64,000 nucleotides of DNA from Bog-1198 sp963727045 (GTDB taxonomy: Bacteria > Pseudomonadota > Gammaproteobacteria > Steroidobacterales > Steroidobacteraceae). The position numbers and the translations under genes were made by a program. Below, in pieces: positions 1 to 7,723 of the stretch. Under the pieces are notes generated by a model that saw nothing but the letters and a program-made list of their open reading frames with translations, had not been told where the DNA came from and did no database searches. Each line of letters opens with the position of its first letter. Within the stretch, counting starts at the first letter, position 1. The DNA lies in NCBI GenBank assembly GCA_963727045.1, contig CAVSES010000002.1:1240001-1304000 (forward strand). Reading direction: 5' to 3'.

Positions 1-207
1 CAGTTCACCTTGGCCGCGGATACGCACAAGGGTCTGCGGCCCGGTTTCTCGACCGCGGCTCCGCCTGCCCAGGGGCGGCTACTGTTCGACATGCTGGTCG
101 AGGCGGCGCGCCAACGCCACGAACGGGTTGAATCGGGCGTTTTCGGCGCCCACATGCGGGTGTCCCTGATCAACGACGGCCCCGTGACGTTTTGGCTGGA
201 AAGCTGA
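1..207 (+). CDS. dtd: D-aminoacyl-tRNA deacylase, C-terminal part
   Basis: This is the 3' end of a gene that begins before the window; the frame is already open at base 1. The last 68 residues match the C-terminal half of the D-Tyr-tRNA(Tyr) deacylase family: QFTLAAD near the start, then a run like GxRPxFSxAAPP, FGAHMRVSLINDGPVTFW, and the stop. The GPVTFW ending is typical of Dtd. The enzyme hydrolyses the ester bond between D-amino acids and tRNA, recycling mischarged tRNA in the cytoplasm. The gene lies about 120 bp before tatA on the same strand. The N-terminal SxxQF active-site region is mostly outside the window. Confidence 0.9.
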   Translation, partial: QFTLAADTHKGLRPGFSTAAPPAQGRLLFDMLVEAARQRHERVESGVFGAHMRVSLINDGPVTFWLES

Positions 208-327
208 AAGACTGCGAAAATGTCAAATGCGACCGAACACGCATCGATGCCCCGCGGTCCAATGTCATAATCTCATTGGCGTATCATTGACGCCTGATTA
301 GGTTTACCTCGGAATCGGAGAAGCGAC

Positions 328-570
328 ATGTTCGATTCAAAAATGCTACTGGTCATTTTGGCCATCGCCTTGGTGATATTCGGCACCAAGCGCCTGCGCA
401 CGATCGGGTCGGACTTGGGCGCCGCCGTCAAAGGCTTCAAACAGGCCATGAATGACGGAGAATCGGAAGAGAAGGTGAAGCAGCTCAAGCAGGACAAGGA
501 CGCGGACTTCGAACCGGGCTCCGCGCCGCGCGACACTGAAGTCAAGGCACCTCCCAAGACCAACGCTTGA
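328..570 (+). CDS. tatA: Sec-independent (Tat) translocase subunit TatA
   Basis: TatA is the small subunit that oligomerises to form the passage for folded proteins in the inner membrane. The 80-residue product has one N-terminal membrane segment (about residues 5-19), the hinge motif FGTKRLR, an amphipathic helix with GSDLGAAVKGFKQAM, and a charged, disordered tail. The size and layout are normal for TatA. The ATG at 328 follows a GGAG at a suitable distance. It is the first gene of a tatABC cluster. Upstream, CCAATG (59 bases before the start) and CATTGG form a small inverted repeat around a CATAAT, a possible promoter or operator, but this is weak evidence. Confidence 0.95.
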   Translation: MFDSKMLLVILAIALVIFGTKRLRTIGSDLGAAVKGFKQAMNDGESEEKVKQLKQDKDADFEPGSAPRDTEVKAPPKTNA

Positions 571-576
571 TGCAGC

Positions 577-1026
577 ATGCTTGATGTCGGGTTCTCGGAG
601 ATTCTGCTCACCTCGGCCATAGCACTCATTGTGTTGGGTCCGGAGCGGTTGCCCAAGGTTGCCCGCCAGGTAGGCAACTGGATGGGCCGCGCGCGCGCCA
701 TGGCGCGCCAATTGAGCGAACAGTTGGAACGTGAAGTCAGCGCAGACGAACTGCTGAAGTCGCAAAAAAAATCGGCCCCGGCCGCCGACCCGCCCATGAG
801 TACCAACGCCGGCAACCCAGGCGCCAGTTTCGATTCCTACTCGCCGTCCATCGCGCCCCCACCGGCCGCTGCACCGCCAGCCGCTGCCGCTCCGGCGCCC
901 GCCGCTGCGCCGCCGGAACCTGCGAGCGCTCCGGAGCCGGTCTACGGCCTGCCTGCCGATGCCACCACGCCGGCGGCCATGCACGCCCGAGATCCGCTGG
1001 CGGATCCCAAACCATCCCATGAATGA
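577..1026 (+). CDS. tatB: Sec-independent (Tat) translocase subunit TatB
   Basis: TatB partners TatC in the twin-arginine signal-peptide receptor. The 149-residue product starts MLDVGFSEIL, carries one membrane segment with the TatB-type hinge VLGPERLPK, then a long amphipathic helix (about residues 25-60). The C-terminal third is a low-complexity Ala/Pro tail, probably disordered and not needed for function. It starts 6 bp after tatA stops, and its last codons overlap the start of tatC by 8 bp, so translation of the three genes is likely coupled. Confidence 0.93.
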   Translation: MLDVGFSEILLTSAIALIVLGPERLPKVARQVGNWMGRARAMARQLSEQLEREVSADELLKSQKKSAPAADPPMSTNAGNPGASFDSYSPSIAPPPAAAPPAAAAPAPAAAPPEPASAPEPVYGLPADATTPAAMHARDPLADPKPSHE

Positions 1027-1813
1027 GCCCGGTGAACCGGGCGAACTCGCCGAAGGCACCCTGATCTCCCACTTGCTGGAGCTGCGCGACCGCCTCCTCA
1101 AAGCGATGTTGGCGGTCGGGATCTGCTTCATTCCATGTGCGATCTACATGAACCAGTTGTTCACGTTCGTGGCGGATCCCTTGATCCACAAGTTGCCTGC
1201 GGGCGCGACGCTGATCGCGACCAGCGTGGTCGCCCCGTTCACAGTGCCGTTCAAGCTCGCATTGGTGCTGGCGATCGGCATCGCGATGCCCTTCGTGCTG
1301 TATCAGGCGTGGGCATTCGTTGCGCCGGGGCTCTACAAACACGAAAAAAAGCTTGCGGTGCCGCTGCTCATATCGAGCGTGCTGCTGTTTTACCTGGGCG
1401 CCGCCTTCGCGTATTACGTCGTTTTTCCGGTCATGCTGAGCTTCTTCGTCGCCACCACACCCCACGGGGTGCAGATGATGACCGACATGGGCGCCTATCT
1501 CGATTTCGTGATGGTGCTGTTATTGGCCTTCGGTGCGGCATTCGAAGTCCCCGTGGCTACTGTATTATTGGTGTGGACGGGGTTCGTGAGACTCGCGACA
1601 CTCAAGAAGAACCGCGGATTCGTGTTGCTCGGGATATTCATCTTTGCAGCCTTTGTGACGCCGCCCGATGCCGTGTCGCAGAGCGCGATGGCGGTGCCGA
1701 TGTACTTGCTGTACGAAATAGGGATCATCATGGCCGGACTCTTGCTCAAGGACAAAATAGCGGCACGCGCCAAAGCAGAGGCGGAACAGGCAGAGCGCGA
1801 AGCAGGGGCCTAG
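1019..1813 (+). CDS. tatC: Sec-independent (Tat) translocase subunit TatC
   Basis: TatC is the polytopic core of the Tat receptor and recognises the twin-arginine signal peptide. The 264-residue product begins MNEPGEPGELAEGTLISHL, contains the conserved HLLELRDRL cytoplasmic N-terminal motif and six predicted membrane segments, and ends with the charged tail KDKIAARAKAEAE. The YQAWAFVAPGLY and FVTPPDAVSQ segments are TatC hallmarks. The ATG at 1019 was chosen because the family motif begins soon after it; the frame is open further upstream (from 959), but that part lies inside tatB and does not look like TatC. Confidence 0.95.
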   Translation: MNEPGEPGELAEGTLISHLLELRDRLLKAMLAVGICFIPCAIYMNQLFTFVADPLIHKLPAGATLIATSVVAPFTVPFKLALVLAIGIAMPFVLYQAWAFVAPGLYKHEKKLAVPLLISSVLLFYLGAAFAYYVVFPVMLSFFVATTPHGVQMMTDMGAYLDFVMVLLLAFGAAFEVPVATVLLVWTGFVRLATLKKNRGFVLLGIFIFAAFVTPPDAVSQSAMAVPMYLLYEIGIIMAGLLLKDKIAARAKAEAEQAEREAGA

Positions 1814-1817
1814 GGTC

Positions 1818-3293
1818 GTGGCCGCGACCAGGGACGGTTTTTTCGGGCACCCGCGCGGACTGGCCACGCTGTTCTTCACGGAGATGTGGGAGCGGTTCAC
1901 CTACTACGGCATGCGCGCGGTGCTGGTGCTTTTCCTGGTCGCCGCGGTCTCCTCCGGCGGCTTCGGCATCGATGACAAGACTGCCACGGCCATCTATGGA
2001 CTGTACACCGCGGGAGTGTATCTCGCGGCCCTCCCCGGAGGATGGATAGCGGACCGGTTGATCGGTGCGCAGCGCGCCGTGATGGCGGGCGGCCTCGCCA
2101 TAACCGTCGGCAACACACTGCTCGCGATATCGACGAGCCCGCGCGCATTCTATCTCGGCCTGTTCGTGATCGTACTCGGCGTGGGCCTGCTGAAACCCAA
2201 TGTCAGCGCCATCGTTGCCGATCTGTATCCGGAAGGCGGCGCGCGCCTCGATTCCGGTTTCACGATTTTCTATATCGGAATCAACATCGGGGGATTCTTG
2301 GGACCCTTGGTCACCGGTGCGGCGCAGGCTTATTTGGGTCTTCGCGCCGGATTCGCGGCCGCCGCGATCTTCATGGCCGTCGGCGTGCTGCAGTTCTACC
2401 TCACCCGTCGTCATTTGGGCGGCGCCGGCGCCTATACCGCATCCACCCCGGCGCGCGAGAAGCATTGGCGGTACTCGTGGGTGGCGGGCGGATTGTCGGC
2501 ACTCGTGCTGACGGCGGTGATCTTCGGCTGGGTGCCGCTGAATGCGATCGCGCTGGCGCAGGGCGCGAGCTATGTGATCGTCGCCATGGCGGTGCTGTAT
2601 TTTCTTTATTACTTCGCGGCGGCGGGCCTGGATGCAGAAGAGCGCCGGCGGGGCGTAGTCCTCGTCGTGTTGTTCGCCGGCTGCGTGCTGTTCTTTACAG
2701 GCTACGAACAGGCCGGCTCGTCGTTGAACCTGTTTGCGCAGCGCTACACGGATCGCGCCGTCGGTTGGCTGCACTTCGTGATTCCGACCGGCTGGTTCCA
2801 GTCGCTGAATTCAGCCTTCATCTTCGTCTTTGCACCGTTCTTCGCCTGGGCCTGGATCGCATTGGCCAGGCACCGCCTCAATCCTTCCGCGCCGGCGAAG
2901 TTCGCGCTCGGCGTCATGCTGATGGGATCGGGCTTTCTGGTCATGGCGGCGGCAGCGTCCCTGGTCGCATCGGGATCGAAGGTGCTCCCATACTGGTTGA
3001 TCTCCACGTACCTGCTGCACACCTTCGGCGAGCTGTGCCTGAGCCCCGTGGGCCTGAGCTACTACACCAAATTGACGCCCAAGCGATTCGTGGGACAAAT
3101 GATGGGAATGTGGTTCTTGGCCATGTCCTTGGGTAATCTTCTCGCGGGACTCATCGCGGGTACGTTCGAGGCCACCAACGTGGCTGCGATGCCCGGACAG
3201 TACATGAAGATCGTCTATTTCGCGGTGGGCCTAGGCGCGGTGCTGTTGATTCTCAGCCGTCCGGTGAAGAAATTAATGGGAGATGTAGAATGA
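1818..3293 (+). CDS. POT-family proton-dependent oligopeptide transporter
   Basis: This is a 491-residue member of the POT/PTR branch of the major facilitator superfamily, which imports di- and tripeptides with protons across the inner membrane. The N-terminal signature ExxERFxYY is present as EMWERFTYY (residues 22-30), preceded by HPRGLATLFF. About 12-14 hydrophobic segments are visible, and the family-typical PxWF region is seen as IPTGWFQSLN. The start is a GTG at 1818, 4 bp after tatC. The end overlaps the OPT transporter start as ATGA, so the two peptide transporters are probably translated together. The exact substrate cannot be read from the sequence. Confidence 0.9.
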   Translation: MAATRDGFFGHPRGLATLFFTEMWERFTYYGMRAVLVLFLVAAVSSGGFGIDDKTATAIYGLYTAGVYLAALPGGWIADRLIGAQRAVMAGGLAITVGNTLLAISTSPRAFYLGLFVIVLGVGLLKPNVSAIVADLYPEGGARLDSGFTIFYIGINIGGFLGPLVTGAAQAYLGLRAGFAAAAIFMAVGVLQFYLTRRHLGGAGAYTASTPAREKHWRYSWVAGGLSALVLTAVIFGWVPLNAIALAQGASYVIVAMAVLYFLYYFAAAGLDAEERRRGVVLVVLFAGCVLFFTGYEQAGSSLNLFAQRYTDRAVGWLHFVIPTGWFQSLNSAFIFVFAPFFAWAWIALARHRLNPSAPAKFALGVMLMGSGFLVMAAAASLVASGSKVLPYWLISTYLLHTFGELCLSPVGLSYYTKLTPKRFVGQMMGMWFLAMSLGNLLAGLIAGTFEATNVAAMPGQYMKIVYFAVGLGAVLLILSRPVKKLMGDVE

Positions 3294-5221
3294 ACATGGG
3301 GCCCGCACCCGCGCCGCAGCTCACGCTGAAAGCCATCCTGCTTTCCATCATTCTCACCGTCATCCTGGCGTCCGCCAATGCCTACGTGGGCCTGTTTGCC
3401 GGAATCACCGTGGCCACCGCCATCCCGGCGGCGGTCATTTCGATGGCGGTTCTGCCGCTGTTCGGCCGCTCCAATATCCTCGAAAACAACATCGTCGCGA
3501 CGGGCGCCTCCGCCGGCACGTCGATCTCCGCCGGCGCCATCTTCACGCTGCCCGCACTGATTCTGCTGCATCACTGGACTAGCTTCGATTACTGGTGGAC
3601 GCTCGCGATCGTCGGACTCGGCGGCTTGTTGGGCGTGCTGTTTTCGGTGCCGCTGCGCCGGACGCTGATCATCGAACAGAAGCTGCGCTTTCCGGAGGGC
3701 ATCGCGGCGGCCGAAGTGCTCAAGGTGGGAGCGAATCCGGGCGCGGGCGCCAAGATCCTCGGCCTCGCGACCATCGTCGGAGGCATCTTCAAGTTCGTCA
3801 CGTCGGGGTTGCGGGCATTGCCCGAGACCTTCACCGCCAAGAGCTTCATCGGCGAGCGGGGAATCGCGTTCTTCGGCTACGGCTTCTCGCCTGCATTGCT
3901 CGGCGTGGGTTATATCGTCGGGCTCAACGTCGCGATCCTGATCGCGGCCGGCGGCCTGTTTTCGTGGTGGCTGGCCATCCCTCTGTACAACAGCTTCTTC
4001 TTCGATCATGACCCCGTGCTGCTCCACAAGCTGGTCGGCCTGGATCCCGAAGATGCGGCCTTCGCCATCTGGCGCGCCCAGGTGCGCTACATCGGTGTCG
4101 GCTGCATGCTGACAGGAGCGCTTTGGGCGCTGTGGTCGTTACGCAAATCGCTGTGGTCCGCCGTGCGCAGCGGATTGAAAGTCGGCGCGCGGGGGGCGGC
4201 GGAAGTGCCGCACACGGAGCGCGATCTTCCGATGGGCGCAGTGCTCATCTGCATTGCGCTGTTTGTGATACCACTGTTCCTGCTCTACTACCTCGTGGTC
4301 GGAAGCCTCGGCGTCGCACTCGCCATGGCCGTGATCATGATCATCGCCGGGTTTCTGTTCTCCTCGGTCAGCGGCTACATGGCGGGTCTCGTCGGATCGT
4401 CGAACAATCCCGTCTCCGGCATCACCATTTGCACCATCCTGTTTGCCTCGCTCGTGCTCATGTGGATGGTGGGCGGCAAGTCCGCGATTGGCGCGGTCGC
4501 GGTGGTGTTCATCGGGGCCGTTGTTTGCAACGCCGCGGCCGTCGCCGGGGACAACCTGCAGGATCTCAAGGCGGGACAACTGGTCGGCGCCACGCCCTGG
4601 CGTCAACAGGTGATGCTCTGCGTGGGGGTGGTGGTGAGCGCCTCCGTGATGGCGCCCGTGATGAACGTCCTGCTGTTTGCCTACGGCATCGGCGAACCCG
4701 CGCATGCGGGCGTCAAGGCGCTGCCCGCGCCGCAAGCCAACCTGGTCAGATCGGTGGCCGAAGGCATGTTCGGCGGAAGTCTGCCCGTCGGCATGATCGC
4801 GATCGGCGCCGCCATCGGTGCAATGATCATCATCTTCGATTTGTACCTCAAGCGCCGCGGCTCGCGCTGGAGCGCGCCGGTGCTCGCGGTCGCCGTGGGC
4901 ATTTATCTGCCGCTCGATGTATCGACCCCCATTCTTGCGGGCGGCATCGTCGCGGAAATGGTCGCCCGCTGGCACACGGCCCGAAATCCGGGCGGCGATC
5001 ATGAAAAGCTCGCTCAGAACGGCATGCTCTTCGCCGCCGGCCTCATCACGGGCGAAGCGTTGGTGGGCATTTGCATCGCCATGTGCATCTGGATCAGCAA
5101 GAATCCCGACGTGCTCGCGATCGCGTCCGAGCTGCCCGGCGGAAAGTGGTGGGCGGCGCTGCTGCTGGCGGGAATCTGCCATTTGATCTATCGGGCCGGC
5201 ACGCCGCGCCGGGCCGCGTAG
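3290..5221 (+). CDS. OPT-family oligopeptide transporter
   Basis: This 643-residue, strongly hydrophobic protein of the oligopeptide transporter (OPT) family has about 14-16 membrane segments. Matching features are the N-terminal LANAYVGL-like segment (ASANAYVGLFAGITVATAIP), the NILENNIVATGASAGTSI segment, the middle motif SSNNPVSGITI, and the LGGLLGVLF region. OPT proteins of bacteria take up oligopeptides or metal-chelate compounds; which applies here is unknown. It overlaps the upstream POT gene by 4 bp (ATGA), suggesting a dedicated peptide-uptake operon. The length is normal for bacterial OPT proteins. Confidence 0.88.
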   Translation: MNMGPAPAPQLTLKAILLSIILTVILASANAYVGLFAGITVATAIPAAVISMAVLPLFGRSNILENNIVATGASAGTSISAGAIFTLPALILLHHWTSFDYWWTLAIVGLGGLLGVLFSVPLRRTLIIEQKLRFPEGIAAAEVLKVGANPGAGAKILGLATIVGGIFKFVTSGLRALPETFTAKSFIGERGIAFFGYGFSPALLGVGYIVGLNVAILIAAGGLFSWWLAIPLYNSFFFDHDPVLLHKLVGLDPEDAAFAIWRAQVRYIGVGCMLTGALWALWSLRKSLWSAVRSGLKVGARGAAEVPHTERDLPMGAVLICIALFVIPLFLLYYLVVGSLGVALAMAVIMIIAGFLFSSVSGYMAGLVGSSNNPVSGITICTILFASLVLMWMVGGKSAIGAVAVVFIGAVVCNAAAVAGDNLQDLKAGQLVGATPWRQQVMLCVGVVVSASVMAPVMNVLLFAYGIGEPAHAGVKALPAPQANLVRSVAEGMFGGSLPVGMIAIGAAIGAMIIIFDLYLKRRGSRWSAPVLAVAVGIYLPLDVSTPILAGGIVAEMVARWHTARNPGGDHEKLAQNGMLFAAGLITGEALVGICIAMCIWISKNPDVLAIASELPGGKWWAALLLAGICHLIYRAGTPRRAA

Positions 5222-5277
5222 GCGCGCGAAGATCACAAGCTCATAGATTGCGCGACCCACGCTACTCCGCAAAGCTC

Positions 5278-6177
5278 ATGCTCGCCTTGACCACCATTTA
5301 CCTGGTGTGGGGCTCGAGCTTTCTGTTCACCAAGATCGCGGTCAGCAATCTTCCGCCGGCCCTGTTCTCCGGAATTCGCTTCCTCACCGCAGGCGTACTG
5401 CTCGCGCTCATCGCTAGAATCTGGAACGCCAGCGCGTGGCCGAAGCGCGGCATCGAGTGGCGCCACGTCATCGTCACCGGCTTTTTCATGGTGTTCGTCA
5501 GCAACGGATTGAACACGTGGGCCATGCAGTTTCTGCCGACCAACCAGGCGGCGCTGCTCAATGGCACGGCGGCGTTCTGGATCGCGGGCCTCGGCGTCTT
5601 CGGGCGTCGCGGCCACGCACTCACGCGTTGGGCTGTCACGGGATTGGTCATCGGATTCGTGGGCGCCGCGTTGATGCTGATCCCGAAGGGACCCTTGGTC
5701 ACCAGGAGTTTACTTGCGCAAGCCGGTGTCCTCACGGCATGCCTGTCGTGGTCATTGGGAACGCTGTACTACCGCAGCATCGATACCGTGCTGGATTCCC
5801 TCATGTTCATGGCGCTGCAGATGTGCATGGGTGGATCGATGCTGCTCGCCTTGGGGCTGATCCACGGGGATGCAGCACACTGGGCGCCGACCGCGTCGGG
5901 ATTGACGGCGCTTTTCTACCTGACGTTCTTCAGTTCCTGTCTGGCGTATACCGCTTACGGCTGGCTGAGTCTCCACGCGACCCCCGCCTTGATCGGCACC
6001 TATGGCTACGTGAATCCCGCGATCGCCTCATTCCTGGGCTGGCAATTTCTGCATGAACATTTATCCGCGACTCAGCTGGTCGGCATGGTGGTGATCATCG
6101 TCGGCGTGAGCATCCTGACCCTGCCCGGCGGCAGCCTCACCGATCCGAAAACTCTCGCCGAGCCGAAGACCCAGTAG
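5278..6177 (+). CDS. EamA/DMT-family transporter
   Basis: This 299-residue membrane protein has two EamA repeats (about residues 5-130 and 145-280) and ten predicted membrane segments, the architecture of drug/metabolite transporters such as RhaT- or YdcZ-like exporters. The signature at the N-terminus is TIYLVWGSSFLFTKIAV, and the second repeat carries YGYVNPAIASFLGW. These proteins move small metabolites out of the cytoplasm; the substrate is not predictable. The ATG at 5278 was chosen because the first membrane helix follows directly. A TTG at 5248 in the same frame would add 10 residues and is possible. Confidence 0.85.
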   Translation: MLALTTIYLVWGSSFLFTKIAVSNLPPALFSGIRFLTAGVLLALIARIWNASAWPKRGIEWRHVIVTGFFMVFVSNGLNTWAMQFLPTNQAALLNGTAAFWIAGLGVFGRRGHALTRWAVTGLVIGFVGAALMLIPKGPLVTRSLLAQAGVLTACLSWSLGTLYYRSIDTVLDSLMFMALQMCMGGSMLLALGLIHGDAAHWAPTASGLTALFYLTFFSSCLAYTAYGWLSLHATPALIGTYGYVNPAIASFLGWQFLHEHLSATQLVGMVVIIVGVSILTLPGGSLTDPKTLAEPKTQ

Positions 6178-6178
6178 A

Positions 6179-6553
6179 TCAGCGGCGCTTGACGATGACC
6201 TCGACCCTGCCCTTGCCGCCGACGAACCAAGAACCCACAAAACTGACCAGGCTGACGAGGACAGACGTCCAAAATGCGGACCAGAATCCCGCTACATGCA
6301 TCCCTGGCAGCATCCAGGCGACCAATGCGACCATGCCTGCGTTGATGACCAGCAGGAACAGGCCGAGAGTGATGATGGTCATCGGCAACGTGAGCAGGAT
6401 GGCAATCGGCCGGATGATGGAATTGACGATCCCGAGCAGTACGCCCGCCAGAATCAATGTAGCCGGCGTATCGATGTACACGCCGTTGACCCAGGCGGTC
6501 GCCAACCATAAACCCAGCGCAACGATGCTGGCGCGTATGAGAAACCCGAGCAT
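6179..6553 (-). CDS. Phage-holin-like (YvlD/DUF360-type) four-helix membrane protein
   Basis: The 124-residue product starts MLGFLIRASIVALGLWLA and has four predicted membrane segments. It matches the YvlD/'mycobacterial 4 TMS holin' family: NSIIRPIAILLTLPMTIITLGLFLLVINA is its core signature. Despite the family name, most chromosomal members are not phage lysis genes and their role is not established. A GGAG sequence lies about 8 bases before the ATG. It is convergent with the DMT transporter, only 1 bp apart, and downstream of the SRPBCC gene. Confidence 0.8.
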   Translation of the reverse strand: MLGFLIRASIVALGLWLATAWVNGVYIDTPATLILAGVLLGIVNSIIRPIAILLTLPMTIITLGLFLLVINAGMVALVAWMLPGMHVAGFWSAFWTSVLVSLVSFVGSWFVGGKGRVEVIVKRR

Positions 6554-6615
6554 TGGAGACTCCGCTTCGTGTTGACGTCGCGCGAGCATACCAAGGAGTC
6601 TTTCCGGCCGTTGAA

Positions 6616-7134
6616 TCAATAATCGAGGCCGGGCAGCGGCGGATCCTTGGGAGGCGCCGTGATCGGCTTCTTGGGAGCCGGAGGGCTCTCCAGGGTCACT
6701 TTGATGCGGGCCATGAACCGCTCCCAGCCCATGCGGATGCGCACGTAGGTTTTGTCCCAGGCCGCGGATTCCGGAACCCCGGAGCCGAGAAGGCGCAGCG
6801 ATGTGGTGCCGTCCCCCTTGCGCACGTCGAGAATGAAGTCGTCCACCACGGCGCTGTCGCCGGGAGGCCAATTGCTGCCGCTCAGGTAAATCAGACGCAG
6901 CCGCCGGTTCACGTCGAAGATGTCAATATGCGCTTCACGGCTGTCCTCGTTGCGCTTGCCCACCCTGTACAGGCCGCCCTTGCGGGGATCGATTTCCGCC
7001 TCCTGACCGGACCAGATGCGAATGAGGCCTGGATCGGTCAAGGCGCGCCACGCGCGGGCGACGGGCACGTCGATTTCGACCAGATGGGCGTAGCCACGGG
7101 TGCCGTTTCGGGTGGATTTTCGGGGTGCACTCAT
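6616..7134 (-). CDS. SRPBCC (AHSA1-like) domain protein
   Basis: The 172-residue soluble product resembles the START/SRPBCC superfamily, activator-of-Hsp90-ATPase-1-like branch. The typical opening is EIDVPVARAWRALTDPGLIRIW, followed by KGGLYRV, then a WPPGDSAVVDDF strand region and the C-terminal helix GWERFMARI. The fold makes a hydrophobic cavity that binds lipids or other small ligands; the ligand is unknown. The C-terminal 25 residues are Pro-rich and outside the domain. It precedes the holin-like gene on the same strand by 62 bp. Confidence 0.75.
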   Translation of the reverse strand: MSAPRKSTRNGTRGYAHLVEIDVPVARAWRALTDPGLIRIWSGQEAEIDPRKGGLYRVGKRNEDSREAHIDIFDVNRRLRLIYLSGSNWPPGDSAVVDDFILDVRKGDGTTSLRLLGSGVPESAAWDKTYVRIRMGWERFMARIKVTLESPPAPKKPITAPPKDPPLPGLDY

Positions 7135-7230
7135 TGCGGACTTTGGGGCTCGTATATGGCGATTTCGTTAGCCTGACTGAAAGGGGCCGGCGGCGCAGTG
7201 CTAGAATCTCGCAACCGGGGAGGAACATCC

Positions 7231-7614
7231 ATGTCTTATGTTGACATTGTGACTGCGCTCGCACTTCTTCAATTCGTCGTGTTCGGCTTCAAGGTCGGAA
7301 GAGCCCGCGGGCTCTACGGGGTGAAGGCGCCGGCCGTCACAGGCAACGAGACCTTCGAACGGTATTTTCGCGTACAGCAAAATACCTTGGAGCAGTTGAT
7401 TGTATTTTTGCCCGGACTGTATCTGTTCAGTCATTACTGGAGCCCGGTCATCGCCGCGGCCCTCGGTGTGGTCTATCTGCTCGGCCGGGAACTCTACGCG
7501 ATGAGTTACGTGAAAGATCCGGCGAAACGCGAGATCGGTTTCGGGCTGACGTTCCTGCCATCGGTCGTGCTGGTCGTCGGCGGACTGATCGGCGCCGTTC
7601 GAAGCTTTTTTTAG
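7231..7614 (+). CDS. MAPEG-family membrane protein
   Basis: This 127-residue integral membrane protein of the MAPEG family (membrane-associated proteins in eicosanoid and glutathione metabolism) has four membrane segments. The signature ERYFRVQQNTLEQ lies at residues 43-55 in the first loop, as in bacterial glutathione-transferase-like members. The ATG at 7231 has a strong GGGGAGG about 8 bases before it, so it was preferred over an in-frame GTG at 7198. Bacterial MAPEG proteins may conjugate glutathione or be non-enzymatic; the substrate is unknown. The TPP riboswitch begins about 13 bp after the stop codon. Confidence 0.85.
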   Translation: MSYVDIVTALALLQFVVFGFKVGRARGLYGVKAPAVTGNETFERYFRVQQNTLEQLIVFLPGLYLFSHYWSPVIAAALGVVYLLGRELYAMSYVKDPAKREIGFGLTFLPSVVLVVGGLIGAVRSFF

Positions 7615-7627
7615 AGAGCGCATACAA

Positions 7628-7723
7628 GCTGGGGTGGCCTCTAGGGCCTGAGACGCTGGCCGCGTACATACGCCCACCAGCGAACCCATTGAACCTGATC
7701 CGGTTAGTACCGGCGGAGGGAGC
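7628..7723 (+). promoter_or_regulatory. TPP (THI-box) riboswitch
   Basis: All the conserved parts of a thiamin pyrophosphate riboswitch are visible in order: GGGGTG with a short P2 stem closed by CTGAGA (7648-7653), a P3 stem CGCTGG/CCAGCG (7654-7659 with 7677-7682) topped by GCGT/ACGC, AACCC with TTGAACCTGATC, the CCGG-TTAGTA-CCGG P5 hairpin (7700-7713), and the terminal GCGGAGGGA. P1 closes as GCT/AGC. The final GGAGG is also the ribosome binding site of the following gene, whose ATG is only 4 bases downstream. TPP binding would therefore hide the ribosome binding site, the usual translational mode in Gram-negative bacteria. Confidence 0.95.

Noticed and set aside
4123..5272. Long antisense and alternate-frame open frames over the OPT gene, and similar ones over most genes
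   Set aside because: They are Arg/Gly/Ala-rich shadows caused by high GC; the real frame has a clear family match in each case.
7601..7617. T-run after the MAPEG gene as a terminator
   Set aside because: The Ts are part of the last codons and no stable hairpin precedes them.
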